DNA of 64,000 nt from a virus, in IMG/VR virus record IMGVR_UViG_3300014838_000015, positions 1 to 64,000 of that record. The stretch is one strand, 5' to 3'. Shown here one piece after another: positions 49,200 to 57,671 of the stretch (within the stretch, counting starts at the first letter, position 1; each line of letters starts with the position of its first letter). A program made the position numbers and the translations under genes. Below the pieces are notes generated by a model that was not told the origin of the DNA, did not search any database, and saw only the letters and a program-made list of their open reading frames with translations.

Positions 49200-51673
49200 G
49201 ATGCATCCACAATAATAGTATTTGATGTAACTGCAACACCAACGTTATAATCATTCATCACTGGCGTTACCACATAAGAAATACCACCATCATCGTGTTT
49301 TGTAACCTGATGAAAGTACTGACATGCCGTCGTTGGAAACTGTGAATGAGCTTTTCCTATCAGTGTCTTCACTCCATTCACCAACTTAAACACCAAAAAA
49401 TGATCAACCTGTGTAATATCACCATTCGCCTGCCACGATATGATGTTAAGATCACGGTTGAAGTTTGTTGCAGTTAAATTCGACACCAATGACGTACTAA
49501 TGTTAAATGACACATTGACAGTGACCAAAGATCCAACAATACCAAATGACATTGGATCCTTTGCATAACGTTGACTAGCACCCTGCGTCGAAACTAACAC
49601 TCCTCGTGTCAACGCTAACGGATGTAAAAACTTTGCAGGCGAAAATGAGTACGGCTTCTTTGTTGTTGGATCAATAGACGTCTTTACAAACCCATCAAAC
49701 ATCGTTTCAGATGCTCGAAGTAACGGATAAATTTCATACCTGTACAAATGACTATATTGTAATGGATCTATCGCTCTGTTTTTTCTAAGCGCTGAATCAT
49801 CAAAGTTATTTGTTGTAATCGTTCCAAAATCCTCACGTTTTCCCGTTGATAAATCGACGCGTTGAACGCTGTACGCAATAAGTTTTTGCAATTGATCACG
49901 TTGTGATTGAACATCACCTTGAAAATACTGTTGCAAATTCTGATTTGTTAACATCTGCGTAATTTGATCCATGTCAGTTGCAGCGGTTGTTGCAGCGATC
50001 GTAAACGTTACGTTAGGTGCAGTCATGGTATCGCTAACGGCCAAATTTGTAGTTGTTACAGAAACCTGACCCGGTGCTGGTTTGACAAATTCTAACGTAA
50101 CATCACCAAAATCCTCTGTCACGCCGTTCGTGTAAATTAATCTTGCAACGTATCTATAAATGTTAGAATCAAACACGTTGTTATCAACGATCACGACCAA
50201 ATCAGCAGCGCGTGTGGCATCATCAATGAAAGCAACGTCACCGTTCACTGTTGTGTATAGTTTATCAAACGTTGTCATGTTCCATCTAAGCAGTTGAATT
50301 GCAATGACTTTCGTTGGCAACTTACGCATCTCTATTTGAATACCTTCGTTCACCTGAACACCTGTCAACGCAATGCTACGCAATGGTGTATACCTCAACG
50401 GTTTAACGACGGCATTATTAAATTCAAATCCAAGCGTTGCTTGAACACCAACAGGTATTGCCCTATAAATCGTCGGACAAGATTGAGGAACATCAATCTG
50501 CACCTGCAACGCTTGATCACGTGACGTTAGTGAATACGTACCTATCAATGAATAAGAATCAAGATCAGATGATGCAACGAAGATTGATTTTTTATAAATA
50601 CTAACAGATGTCGCTCCTGGATCGTTTTGTTTAACACGAAGCGTAGCATACGTTGACGCCGCCGAAACAGACGTTTTAAGCGTTGGCGGCAATTTCGGCG
50701 TATTATAAACCTGTATTTCTTTCGTAATATCAAGAGTTTTAATGACAGTGTCTATTGGTTCATTTGAATTTGAATTTAATAAATCAAATTGAACAAATAC
50801 TTTTGTGAGATCAGCATTCTCAAGTTTTAATTTTGATTGCAATAACGTAACGTTGACAGGAACTTCAACTGTGCTACTCGTTATCGTTGATAACACCGTG
50901 ACAAGATCGTTGTCGATGAGTTGATCAGTGTTTGTTGGCGGAACTGATAACGACGTTGGAAACACGTGATAGTTTAATAACTGTGAAGCTGGGTCGGTTG
51001 TTTTTTCAAGTGCAGTAGACGTGTTAGACAATCCACCACGCGTTGAAATTTCATCCTGTGATCGTGACGTCAATTGAGAAATGTACGTTGGATCGAGTCC
51101 CTGTCTAACGAGCATGTCATACATCAACGTACGTAAATCAATGATTGTATTGGAAGCTATCACATTCTGAAGATCAGGAACGGCGGCTGAATTAGCAATC
51201 CTTTGTAAGACTGGTTGCGAGTTGTTTGTGTTTTTGATGTCACCAGCTTTAACAACGTTCAATTGTGGCGTGTTCAGTTGTTGTATGTTTTCACTTGGTA
51301 CCTGAGCTAACATCTGCTGAATGACTTCATTATTAACAAAACTCATGATGTTACTATTATTTGAAGCAATAACGTACTTGTCTCGTTGTTGAACGGCTGT
51401 TTTTGCATCAGGAAGCAAAGATCTAACGTTATTGATGATTGATTTATTATCGATAATTCCTCGTTGAGTTAACCCCAACAAATCTTTTGAGTGAACGTAC
51501 CTGCTAAGCACCGTTACAGCAACAACGTTTGCATTGTAGTTTAGAACGGTGCTAGGATTGACTGAATACGTAAATTGAAATTGCAGATTGCCATCAGGAG
51601 AAATTGACACGAGTTCAGCATAATCATCATCAATTGTGATTAAATTCGCTATTTGCTGGTACCTGAAGTACAT
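49196..51673 (-). CDS. Virion protein with repeated beta-sandwich segments (825 aa)
   Basis: ATG 51673, 2 nt after the stop of the gene upstream. It begins MYFRYQQIANLITIDDDYAE. Several segments look Fn3-like, e.g. LPPTLKTSVSAASTYATLRV and NFNRDLNIISWQANGDITQV followed by DHFLVFKLVNGVKTLIG. In this it resembles the Fn3-containing neighbour at 42949-44907. Part of the coupled row of large virion genes. No enzyme motif. Tail or baseplate component by inference. Confidence 0.72.
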   Translation of the reverse strand: MYFRYQQIANLITIDDDYAELVSISPDGNLQFQFTYSVNPSTVLNYNANVVAVTVLSRYVHSKDLLGLTQRGIIDNKSIINNVRSLLPDAKTAVQQRDKYVIASNNSNIMSFVNNEVIQQMLAQVPSENIQQLNTPQLNVVKAGDIKNTNNSQPVLQRIANSAAVPDLQNVIASNTIIDLRTLMYDMLVRQGLDPTYISQLTSRSQDEISTRGGLSNTSTALEKTTDPASQLLNYHVFPTSLSVPPTNTDQLIDNDLVTVLSTITSSTVEVPVNVTLLQSKLKLENADLTKVFVQFDLLNSNSNEPIDTVIKTLDITKEIQVYNTPKLPPTLKTSVSAASTYATLRVKQNDPGATSVSIYKKSIFVASSDLDSYSLIGTYSLTSRDQALQVQIDVPQSCPTIYRAIPVGVQATLGFEFNNAVVKPLRYTPLRSIALTGVQVNEGIQIEMRKLPTKVIAIQLLRWNMTTFDKLYTTVNGDVAFIDDATRAADLVVIVDNNVFDSNIYRYVARLIYTNGVTEDFGDVTLEFVKPAPGQVSVTTTNLAVSDTMTAPNVTFTIAATTAATDMDQITQMLTNQNLQQYFQGDVQSQRDQLQKLIAYSVQRVDLSTGKREDFGTITTNNFDDSALRKNRAIDPLQYSHLYRYEIYPLLRASETMFDGFVKTSIDPTTKKPYSFSPAKFLHPLALTRGVLVSTQGASQRYAKDPMSFGIVGSLVTVNVSFNISTSLVSNLTATNFNRDLNIISWQANGDITQVDHFLVFKLVNGVKTLIGKAHSQFPTTACQYFHQVTKHDDGGISYVVTPVMNDYNVGVAVTSNTIIVDAS

Positions 51674-51675
51674 GT

Positions 51676-52671
51676 TTACTCGAATACCAAGGTGAATAGG
51701 TGAATGAACGTATCGGATCCCTTTTCATCGATCATAACCTTGCCAACAAAGTAAATGTGTGATGTTGGCGCTGATCTATCACCGGTTCGATGCATGCCAA
51801 AATCAACGACGTCAAGCTTTCGTAACGTATCATAATTCTTTTCAAAAAATTGACCAAACACGTTGTTCTTCAACGATGTTGGATCAAACGATATTTGTCG
51901 CATGTAACCTAATGACTCATAATATCCCAGTTCGTTTTTGATTTGAGCATACGTTAAAGACGCAACTGTTGAAGCACCAAGAGTTGGATACGTTGCAAGT
52001 TGACTTTTCGCCATTGCATCAAAATCATCCAAATTTCCAGTAGTTTTATTGACTGGAGGGAGATACGCAAAATTTGGCATGTGACTAAATCGTGGATCGC
52101 TAAAAATACTATCGAGCGAAGTGACATGCGTTGAGTACAAATCAGGATCAGATATTGGTCTATTGCTGTTTAACGTGAAAGTGATATCGCTAGGACCTGC
52201 TGCAAACCCATCATCTTCAAACGTCATGTCATGAGTTGCTACTACCATCAATTTATTGAAATTACCCAACGAATTTCCCAGCAACTGTCCAGTTAGATCA
52301 GAAAATGAATTACCTTGCGAAGCTGCAACATTCTGATCACCACCAATGATCGTACCAGAAACTCCTGAATACGTGTACGCAAGTATCTTTCCAGGCGATT
52401 GTGGAATGCCATCTGCGTTGCTAAACGGTAAAACGTTTCCTGCATCGTCGGCTCGAAACGTCACCTGATCCTGAGGCAATTGACACGCTTCAAAGTAGAT
52501 CCTTTGCGTGGCATCTTGACTACCGCTTTGAATGTCAGCCTTGTAAAACGTCGTTGAATCGCTAAACGACACGTACGAAACATCAACACCACCCTGCGAT
52601 AGTTGCCGACGGCCTTCTAACGTGAGGATGGTGTCTAAAACACGCGATTTATTATCAAGAATTCCACCCAT
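51676..52671 (-). CDS. Virion protein, GILDN family (331 aa)
   Basis: Starts MGGILDNKSRVLDTILTLEG, then RRQLSQGGVDVSYVSFSDST. This N-terminal region is paralogous to that of gene 41242-41970 (GFLDNSTNNIILDAVLTDVG). The rest is beta-rich without known motif. Directly downstream of the PhoH-like gene and first of the row of large virion genes. A TACAGT box lies 8 nt before the ATG and no ribosome site is seen. Confidence 0.78.
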   Translation of the reverse strand: MGGILDNKSRVLDTILTLEGRRQLSQGGVDVSYVSFSDSTTFYKADIQSGSQDATQRIYFEACQLPQDQVTFRADDAGNVLPFSNADGIPQSPGKILAYTYSGVSGTIIGGDQNVAASQGNSFSDLTGQLLGNSLGNFNKLMVVATHDMTFEDDGFAAGPSDITFTLNSNRPISDPDLYSTHVTSLDSIFSDPRFSHMPNFAYLPPVNKTTGNLDDFDAMAKSQLATYPTLGASTVASLTYAQIKNELGYYESLGYMRQISFDPTSLKNNVFGQFFEKNYDTLRKLDVVDFGMHRTGDRSAPTSHIYFVGKVMIDEKGSDTFIHLFTLVFE

Positions 52672-52679
52672 GACGGTCT

Positions 52680-52685
52680 ACTGTA
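52680..52685 (-). promoter_or_regulatory. TACAGT box 8 nt before ATG of gene 51676-52671
   Basis: GTACAGT, AGACCGTC, ATG. It heads the run of large virion genes. Confidence 0.4.
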
Positions 52686-52715
52686 CGTATCCCGATGGCG
52701 AACCTTCAAGGCACA

Positions 52716-54110
52716 TCACAGAATCTTAGAAGCAATGGTAGCTAACTCGCTTCGCTCACCCTTTATGAGCGTGATGTGACCCGCAATTTTTTGATCCTTA
52801 AACCTCTCAACTGCACACGTTAAACCATTGGTAAAAACATCAACATGTACGTTGTCGATCTGTTCAATGTCACCCGTCAATACGATCTTTGTTCCCTCAC
52901 CAGCACGCGTGATGATTGTCTTTAGTTCATGCATTGAAAGGTTTTGAGCTTCATCAATCACTATGAATGCCTTCGGTATAGATCTTCCCCTGATGAACGT
53001 TATCGCTTCAATTTCAATGAGACCACGATCCTGCATCATCGCAAGATATGCATCATCATTTGAAATTGGTTTATCAGATTGACCCGTTGCACGTTTTCTC
53101 TTTGGCCTATCACGTTTATATTCCATCAAAAAGTTCAAATTATCACGTATTGGTGCGATCCACGGTTCCATTTTCTCCTCTAGAGAACCTGGTAGGAATC
53201 CTATGTCGTTGCCAACTGGGTGCACAGGTCTGGTGACTATCAATTTATCATACCTAGGTGTACCTCCCAACGTTTTAAGCTGTTCAAGGCCTGAAGCAAG
53301 AGCAAGCAACGTCTTACCACATCCACTTGGACCTGTCATCGTAAGTAATTTAATGCTTTCGTCCATCAACAAATCCAACGAAAACGACTGTTCTTTATTC
53401 CTTGGAGACAACCCATACGCACTCTCAACCTTTGAGATTGGTACGAGTGGTTTCGTTGAATCGATGAACTTCGTCAACGCTGATTTCGTTGTCTGACCAT
53501 CACAAGTGTTTTTAATGACAACTATCTGATTAGGATAAAACGTGTGTTGCAACAATAAATCGCTAGATAATTGAAGTTGATTGTTTCTATAGAATGAATC
53601 AATGAGTTCCTCTTCAACCTCAACAACGCTAACACCATGATAGAATTTCTGAGGATCATCAGCAACACGCATCTTCAGGTAATCCTGACATGGAACGCCA
53701 ATAGCATCGCACTTCACCCGAACGTTGATGTCCTTTGACACCAGAATGGGGTCACTGCCATATGACGCCGTCCCTAGAATGCTCAACATCAATGCAATGA
53801 TGATGTTATCAGCCTTCGTTGAATCGAACTCGTGGGGCAACTCAGCGCCTTTTTGAAGTGCTAGCACTCGTAACGTTCCACCATTTGGCAGACGAACACC
53901 GTTCGTCAAGCTGTTTCCTGGCATTCGCATATCATCAAGAACGCGATTTACCTGTCTCGCATTCCTACCGACCTCGTCAGGCCTGCTCTTATGCCTATCG
54001 AGCTCCTCTAAAACGATCAGAGGAATCACAACATCATTGTCTTCGAATGCAAAGACAGAATTTGGATCGGAAAGCAATACGTTTGTGTCAACTACGTACG
54101 TTTTCTTCAT
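52716..54110 (-). CDS. PIN-PhoH (PhoH2-type) ATPase/RNase
   Basis: Residues 1-140 form a PIN-type RNase domain (TYVVDTNVLLSDP, VIPLIVLEELDRH, then the ADNIIIALMLS and VSKDINVRVK acidic motifs). The PhoH ATPase follows: Walker A GPSGCGKT (260-267), FLPGSLEEKMEPW and Walker B AFIVIDEAQNLS, with VLTGDIEQID. PhoH2 proteins combine RNA unwinding and cleavage; in phages they may act on host or phage mRNA. Full length (464 aa) for the PIN-PhoH class. A -35/-10 promoter is found upstream, overlapping a small divergent gene. Confidence 0.93.
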   Translation of the reverse strand: MKKTYVVDTNVLLSDPNSVFAFEDNDVVIPLIVLEELDRHKSRPDEVGRNARQVNRVLDDMRMPGNSLTNGVRLPNGGTLRVLALQKGAELPHEFDSTKADNIIIALMLSILGTASYGSDPILVSKDINVRVKCDAIGVPCQDYLKMRVADDPQKFYHGVSVVEVEEELIDSFYRNNQLQLSSDLLLQHTFYPNQIVVIKNTCDGQTTKSALTKFIDSTKPLVPISKVESAYGLSPRNKEQSFSLDLLMDESIKLLTMTGPSGCGKTLLALASGLEQLKTLGGTPRYDKLIVTRPVHPVGNDIGFLPGSLEEKMEPWIAPIRDNLNFLMEYKRDRPKRKRATGQSDKPISNDDAYLAMMQDRGLIEIEAITFIRGRSIPKAFIVIDEAQNLSMHELKTIITRAGEGTKIVLTGDIEQIDNVHVDVFTNGLTCAVERFKDQKIAGHITLIKGERSELATIASKIL

Positions 54111-54177
54111 GCGTTTTTCACTACTTTCATTTCTCTAATTCGTGATCGACTTGTACACAGATGGCGTCTTCCGTTAG

Positions 54178-54206
54178 ATTATACCTTGTAAGCATGCAAG
54201 AATCAA
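54178..54206 (-). promoter_or_regulatory. Sigma70-like promoter for PhoH gene
   Basis: Minus-strand TTGATT, 17-nt spacer, TATAAT, about 68 nt upstream of ATG 54110. The best -10 match in the window. It lies under the 5' end of the divergent gene 54194-54469. Confidence 0.6.
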
Positions 54207-54469
54207 ACAAACGCTTAAATGTCATTGGTGCAGATCGTATCGTTGATGGAACAACGTGTTTTGATGTTCAATCCAAGGCAGGCGTCAGTTGTCAAAGACA
54301 ACGTTGTCCTCATTGGATGGCGTTTGATGAAGGAGGAAATTGCGTACACATTGCATCAAAGATGGGTCCACATACGTTACAACGTATAGGTCAGATCTAC
54401 AATCTGACAAGAATGCGAATCTGTCAGATCGAAAAAAGCATCTTTGATCGTATTCGAAACGATTCGTGA
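54194..54469 (+). CDS. Small sigma-region-4-like HTH protein (91 aa)
   Basis: A lone plus-strand gene. From ATG 54194 (an in-frame ATG at 54161 would run over the opposing promoter) the product has a zinc-like cluster (CQRQRCPHW ... C) and a C-terminal helix-turn-helix LQRIGQIYNLTRMRICQIEK, very like region 4.2 of sigma70 factors (TLEEIGEIFGVTRERIRQIE). Sigma region 4 binds the -35 element. A small separate region-4 protein could redirect host RNA polymerase or act as an anti-sigma or activator. It converges on the gene at 54475-54822. Confidence 0.75.
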   Translation: MQESNKRLNVIGADRIVDGTTCFDVQSKAGVSCQRQRCPHWMAFDEGGNCVHIASKMGPHTLQRIGQIYNLTRMRICQIEKSIFDRIRNDS

Positions 54470-54476
54470 TCGTTTC
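54456..54476. terminator. Possible bidirectional terminator between convergent genes
   Basis: GAAACGAT, 5-nt loop, ATCGTTTC. The stem spans the stop of the plus gene (54469) and the end of the minus gene (54475). T-rich tails are weak on both sides. Confidence 0.35.
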
Positions 54477-54822
54477 ACGTTGCTTGCTTAACTTTCTTAT
54501 TTTTCTTGCTGCTAGCAACAACATGAACTTCATCTAGTGCTGGTTGAACGTCGTGTTCAACGAGTTGTTCAGCAATCTGCTGTTCTTGTTTATCTTCAAT
54601 GACGTCAATTGATGTCGATTGTGCGATTGGTTCTACGACATGAAGTTCTTCTTCAATTTGTGGCGGGTCAAGAAAAACCAATGCTGACTTCAATTCAGGT
54701 TGTTCAGGAACAACTGACGTAACGTTAGCAACCAATCGTCCATTATGGGTTCTGGTATGCTTCTCCTTTGGATTGAGGCCAAATTCATGAATGTCACGAA
54801 GTATTGCTTTAGGTGCAGGCAT
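54475..54822 (-). CDS. Small acidic protein with Lys-rich end (115 aa)
   Basis: The ATG at 54822 has GGAG at 6-7 nt and gives the start MPAPKAILRDIHEFGLNPKE. The middle is acidic and rich in Val, Glu and Gln; the end (SSKKNKKVKQAT) is basic. Probably disordered. No family recognised. It belongs to the leftward group below the helicase and converges with the sigma-like gene. Confidence 0.6.
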   Translation of the reverse strand: MPAPKAILRDIHEFGLNPKEKHTRTHNGRLVANVTSVVPEQPELKSALVFLDPPQIEEELHVVEPIAQSTSIDVIEDKQEQQIAEQLVEHDVQPALDEVHVVASSKKNKKVKQAT

Positions 54823-54909
54823 AATGATCTCCAGCTCTAAATATGGAGGCCAAGAAACAGCAAAACCCCAGCACATCGCCAGGGTTTTGAAGAAACGATC
54901 AATGAACAG

Positions 54910-55122
54910 TTACTTGGCTTTTGCAGCTAACTTATTCGCCTTGTCCTGTTCTAGGCTTGTCTTGACGAGCGAAGAAGCCTTTGCCTTGAGCTCACGAAGA
55001 ACCTTTCGTGCTCGAAGACCTGCAGCCGCATTTCCCTTTGCGTTCTTCACAACATCAAGCTCAAGATCGTCAATGATTGCCTTGATTTCTCCCCACAACG
55101 CGATGATTTGATTTTCGTCCAT
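54910..55122 (-). CDS. Histone-H1-like small basic protein (70 aa)
   Basis: ATG 55122 with GAGAGG 5 nt upstream. The sequence MDENQIIALWGEIKAIIDDL ends with NAKGNAAAGLRARKVLRELK and a Lys/Ala-rich tail, the layout of Hc1/H1-like proteins found in many bacteria and phages. These bind nucleic acid through the AGxRARK segment and basic end. It may help compact phage DNA or displace host factors. Assignment is by pattern and moderate. Confidence 0.65.
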   Translation of the reverse strand: MDENQIIALWGEIKAIIDDLELDVVKNAKGNAAAGLRARKVLRELKAKASSLVKTSLEQDKANKLAAKAK

Positions 55123-55207
55123 TGAAACCTCTCTCCAACTAGATATACCACCTTGAGCAGGCCTGTAAAACATTAAGTGCTTTGAATTGCATATAATGTC
55201 AACATTA

Positions 55208-56875
55208 TCATGTCAAGGCACTTGAAAACTCTTCTGGAAACATTGAAGCGTTCTCCCTATAAAACCTTGTCCAGTCGGCGTCGAGTATGTAAGAAACGGC
55301 GTGATCCTTGCTGTTACGAACCGATCTACCTAACGCTTGTATAACCGTTCTTGCAGTTTGACATGCGTACCATTGTTGGTTCTTTGCTTTACGTAACTGA
55401 ATGACTTTATCACCCAAATACGGGTATGGAACCTTACACAAAATTTGAAACCTGCTTACATCATCAGCGAGATCGACGCCCTCCGTCATCGAAGGACTTA
55501 CAAGCACGGTTGGTTCGACGCTATCCTTGTGAAATTGTATCGTTTCATCACGATTGTCGCTATTGTGAAGCAACAACCTCTTTGATCCAACGTTATCAAT
55601 TATATATTGAGCTATCTTATACGATACACAGTGTATTATTCCCTTCTCTTTTACGTGCAATTCAAGCAAATCCTTGATCGTTGATACAATGTTTGGCAAC
55701 GTTTGATCAATGCATCTCATTGACATGCTACCGACGCCGAGGTAATGAATTGGTCTGTTCTCCTTCGGAAACGGCGATGGAATGTCAAGAAATGAGACTT
55801 CATTCAAAGGAACGCCGACTGACTTACAAAATGTATCTTTGTCAACGATCGTTGCTGACATCATCAAAATGCGTGAACCCAATTCATAAAGGTGATCGTA
55901 CCCAAATGATGATACGTCAACAGGTTTAAACTCGAACTTTCGATTGCTTTTTTTGTCTTTTTGCGTTGATTTGATGTAATTCATGATCCAGTTGTCTGGA
56001 TTATACGATTCAATGAATCTATTCACCTTGCATATGTGCTTATCAAGCATCTCGTGACGTTTGCTGTGTTCAACAAGACCCGTCGAGTCGTCCGTGTTAA
56101 AACATGAATCTAACTTGGATTTAACATCACTTATGTGTTTAAGAAGATTTTTCCTGTATGCACCCTTGATCCAAGCAAACGTCGCAGCGTCAGAATCTAA
56201 CTTCGGTACTCGACATCCCAACACGGTACGTGCAAACCTTTCAGAAAACGTTACCTCAATGAACCTTGATAGTTCGTTTTCTATGTTATGAGCTTCATCG
56301 ATCACAAGTAATGCCCTAGGACCTAACTGACCTGCGTACATCGTCTCTGCAAGAAAGTACGAAAAGTTCGTTATTCCCAATGGGAACTCAATGAATTCTT
56401 GCTTATCAATGACGTATGGACAGTTACCCTTGCAACACTTGTGAAACTCTGTACCATTGACCTGATCGCCTAGTTGTTTGAGCAAACGCCTTGACTCTGC
56501 ACACGATTGATCGGTGTAAAACCTACACTTATAATTGCTTGATGACTTGAGCGATCTCATCATATTTCGACCAGATGTCGGTCCAAAATCATCCATGTAC
56601 TGTTGTTGCAACAGTTTTTGCGTCGTTAAAACATACGAGCCGGTTGTCTCTTCGCCCTTATCATCGTACGTTTTGCCACCGTTTGAGTTGAGGTACCTTG
56701 CTACAGTGACACCAATTATTGATTTTCCAACTCCTGTACCTGCTTGCAAAATTACATAACGTTTTCTTTCATTGATGAAAGAATTCAAAATGAAATTAAT
56801 TGCCTTTTCCTGTTCAGACCTCACGCTTTTGAACGGAAAAAATTCCTGCCAATCACGAATCGTAATTTCTTTCAC
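55208..56875 (-). CDS. DinG/XPD-type iron-sulphur DNA helicase
   Basis: Superfamily 2 helicase of 555 residues: Walker A AGTGVGKS (45-52), DEAH box LLVIDEAHN, motif V/VI SPSMTEGVDLADD and QALGRSVRN. Between motifs I and II four cysteines (YKCRFYTDQSC, HKCCKGNCPY) fit the 4Fe-4S cluster of XPD/DinG enzymes. It would unwind DNA or RNA-DNA hybrids 5' to 3' in replication or recombination, perhaps taking the place of T4 Dda or UvsW. GTG start at 56875 (VKEITIRDWQEFF). Confidence 0.92.
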   Translation of the reverse strand: MKEITIRDWQEFFPFKSVRSEQEKAINFILNSFINERKRYVILQAGTGVGKSIIGVTVARYLNSNGGKTYDDKGEETTGSYVLTTQKLLQQQYMDDFGPTSGRNMMRSLKSSSNYKCRFYTDQSCAESRRLLKQLGDQVNGTEFHKCCKGNCPYVIDKQEFIEFPLGITNFSYFLAETMYAGQLGPRALLVIDEAHNIENELSRFIEVTFSERFARTVLGCRVPKLDSDAATFAWIKGAYRKNLLKHISDVKSKLDSCFNTDDSTGLVEHSKRHEMLDKHICKVNRFIESYNPDNWIMNYIKSTQKDKKSNRKFEFKPVDVSSFGYDHLYELGSRILMMSATIVDKDTFCKSVGVPLNEVSFLDIPSPFPKENRPIHYLGVGSMSMRCIDQTLPNIVSTIKDLLELHVKEKGIIHCVSYKIAQYIIDNVGSKRLLLHNSDNRDETIQFHKDSVEPTVLVSPSMTEGVDLADDVSRFQILCKVPYPYLGDKVIQLRKAKNQQWYACQTARTVIQALGRSVRNSKDHAVSYILDADWTRFYRENASMFPEEFSSALT

Positions 56876-56907
56876 TGTGTTGAAAGATTACCACATAACA
56901 CACGGTT

Positions 56908-57159
56908 TTACACAGCATTATCATCAACGAACTCAGCTTTTCCTATGAGAAATAAATCATCGCCACCAACATCACGAACAACGCTTGTCAACGTTTGCAT
57001 CTGTTCAACGTTTTCAAGCTCCTGTGCCAACAGATAAATTACCATCAACACCTGACGTTGTGAGACGCCAAAATTGCTTATTTCTCGTGCAATCTGACGA
57101 CAAACTTGATTTTCTTCTGCACGTTTTTCAGACTCTAGTTTGCTGTACAATTCACTCAT
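56908..57159 (-). CDS. Small helical protein (83 aa)
   Basis: GAGAGGAG precedes ATG 57159, which overlaps the stop of the upstream gene (AAATGAG). The sequence is helical (EENQVCRQIAREISNFGVSQ, RQVLMVIYLLAQELEN) with an acidic end. Coupled to its upstream gene and followed by the helicase. No family recognised. Confidence 0.7.
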   Translation of the reverse strand: MSELYSKLESEKRAEENQVCRQIAREISNFGVSQRQVLMVIYLLAQELENVEQMQTLTSVVRDVGGDDLFLIGKAEFVDDNAV

Positions 57160-57620
57160 TTGATAATCTCCTCTCGAACGAAAGGTTCAACCTTGAACAT
57201 GTTCTCTCCCAAAATTCGTACGTACTTACCTTGCCTCGTACCTGATTCTTCATCCATCGTAAGCACCACAAAATTTCCCCATTGCTTGTTTTCATAAATG
57301 TATTGAACGTATTCCCACGTTGCAATGTCTGCATTGTTGGATTCAAGCAAATCAGATAATCTAGCGGGCAATGATAATTTAATATCATCAATCGTTACAA
57401 TAGATTTCATCTCTTCACGACCCTGAACAATTTCTGACTTATTGATTTCAGTCACTCTGTGAACAATCCCACAATTATTACACGTAACGAACTTCTGTTC
57501 AACAACATCGTCATCAATTATTGAAAAAACAACGAATTGATGTGATGGTGGATTCTGTTGACGTTTGAATTGCTGCAAAATGCACCTACACGTGATGAGA
57601 TGCTTTAATCCTGTTACCAT
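57156..57620 (-). CDS. Conserved CxxC protein, unknown (154 aa)
   Basis: The product has an early CRC pair and a knuckle FVTCNNCGIVHRVTEI, then MKSIVTIDDIKLSLPARLSD, ATWEYVQYIYENKQWGNFVV and MDEESGTRQGKYVRILG. Its length and pattern fit a family I recall from large phages, with unknown role; zinc binding is likely. ATG 57620 has no ribosome site but follows a TACAGT box by 6 nt. A plus-strand gene diverges from the same spacer. Confidence 0.7.
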   Translation of the reverse strand: MVTGLKHLITCRCILQQFKRQQNPPSHQFVVFSIIDDDVVEQKFVTCNNCGIVHRVTEINKSEIVQGREEMKSIVTIDDIKLSLPARLSDLLESNNADIATWEYVQYIYENKQWGNFVVLTMDEESGTRQGKYVRILGENMFKVEPFVREEIIK

Positions 57621-57626
57621 GCATAG

Positions 57627-57632
57627 ACTGTA
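57627..57632 (-). promoter_or_regulatory. TACAGT box 6 nt before ATG 57620
   Basis: GTTACAGT, CTATGC, ATG. A TTTACT element 17 nt upstream could be a weak -35. Back-to-back with the plus-strand TACTTA box at 57639. Confidence 0.4.
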
Positions 57633-57638
57633 ACGTCC

Positions 57639-57644
57639 TACTTA
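57639..57644 (+). promoter_or_regulatory. TACTTA box before plus-strand gene 57672-58751
   Basis: TACTTA 27 nt upstream of ATG 57672 with CAGGAAC as ribosome site: the only plus-strand member of the TACTTA group. Confidence 0.4.
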
Positions 57645-57671
57645 GCAAAAGTAAACCACAGGAACAAAACA

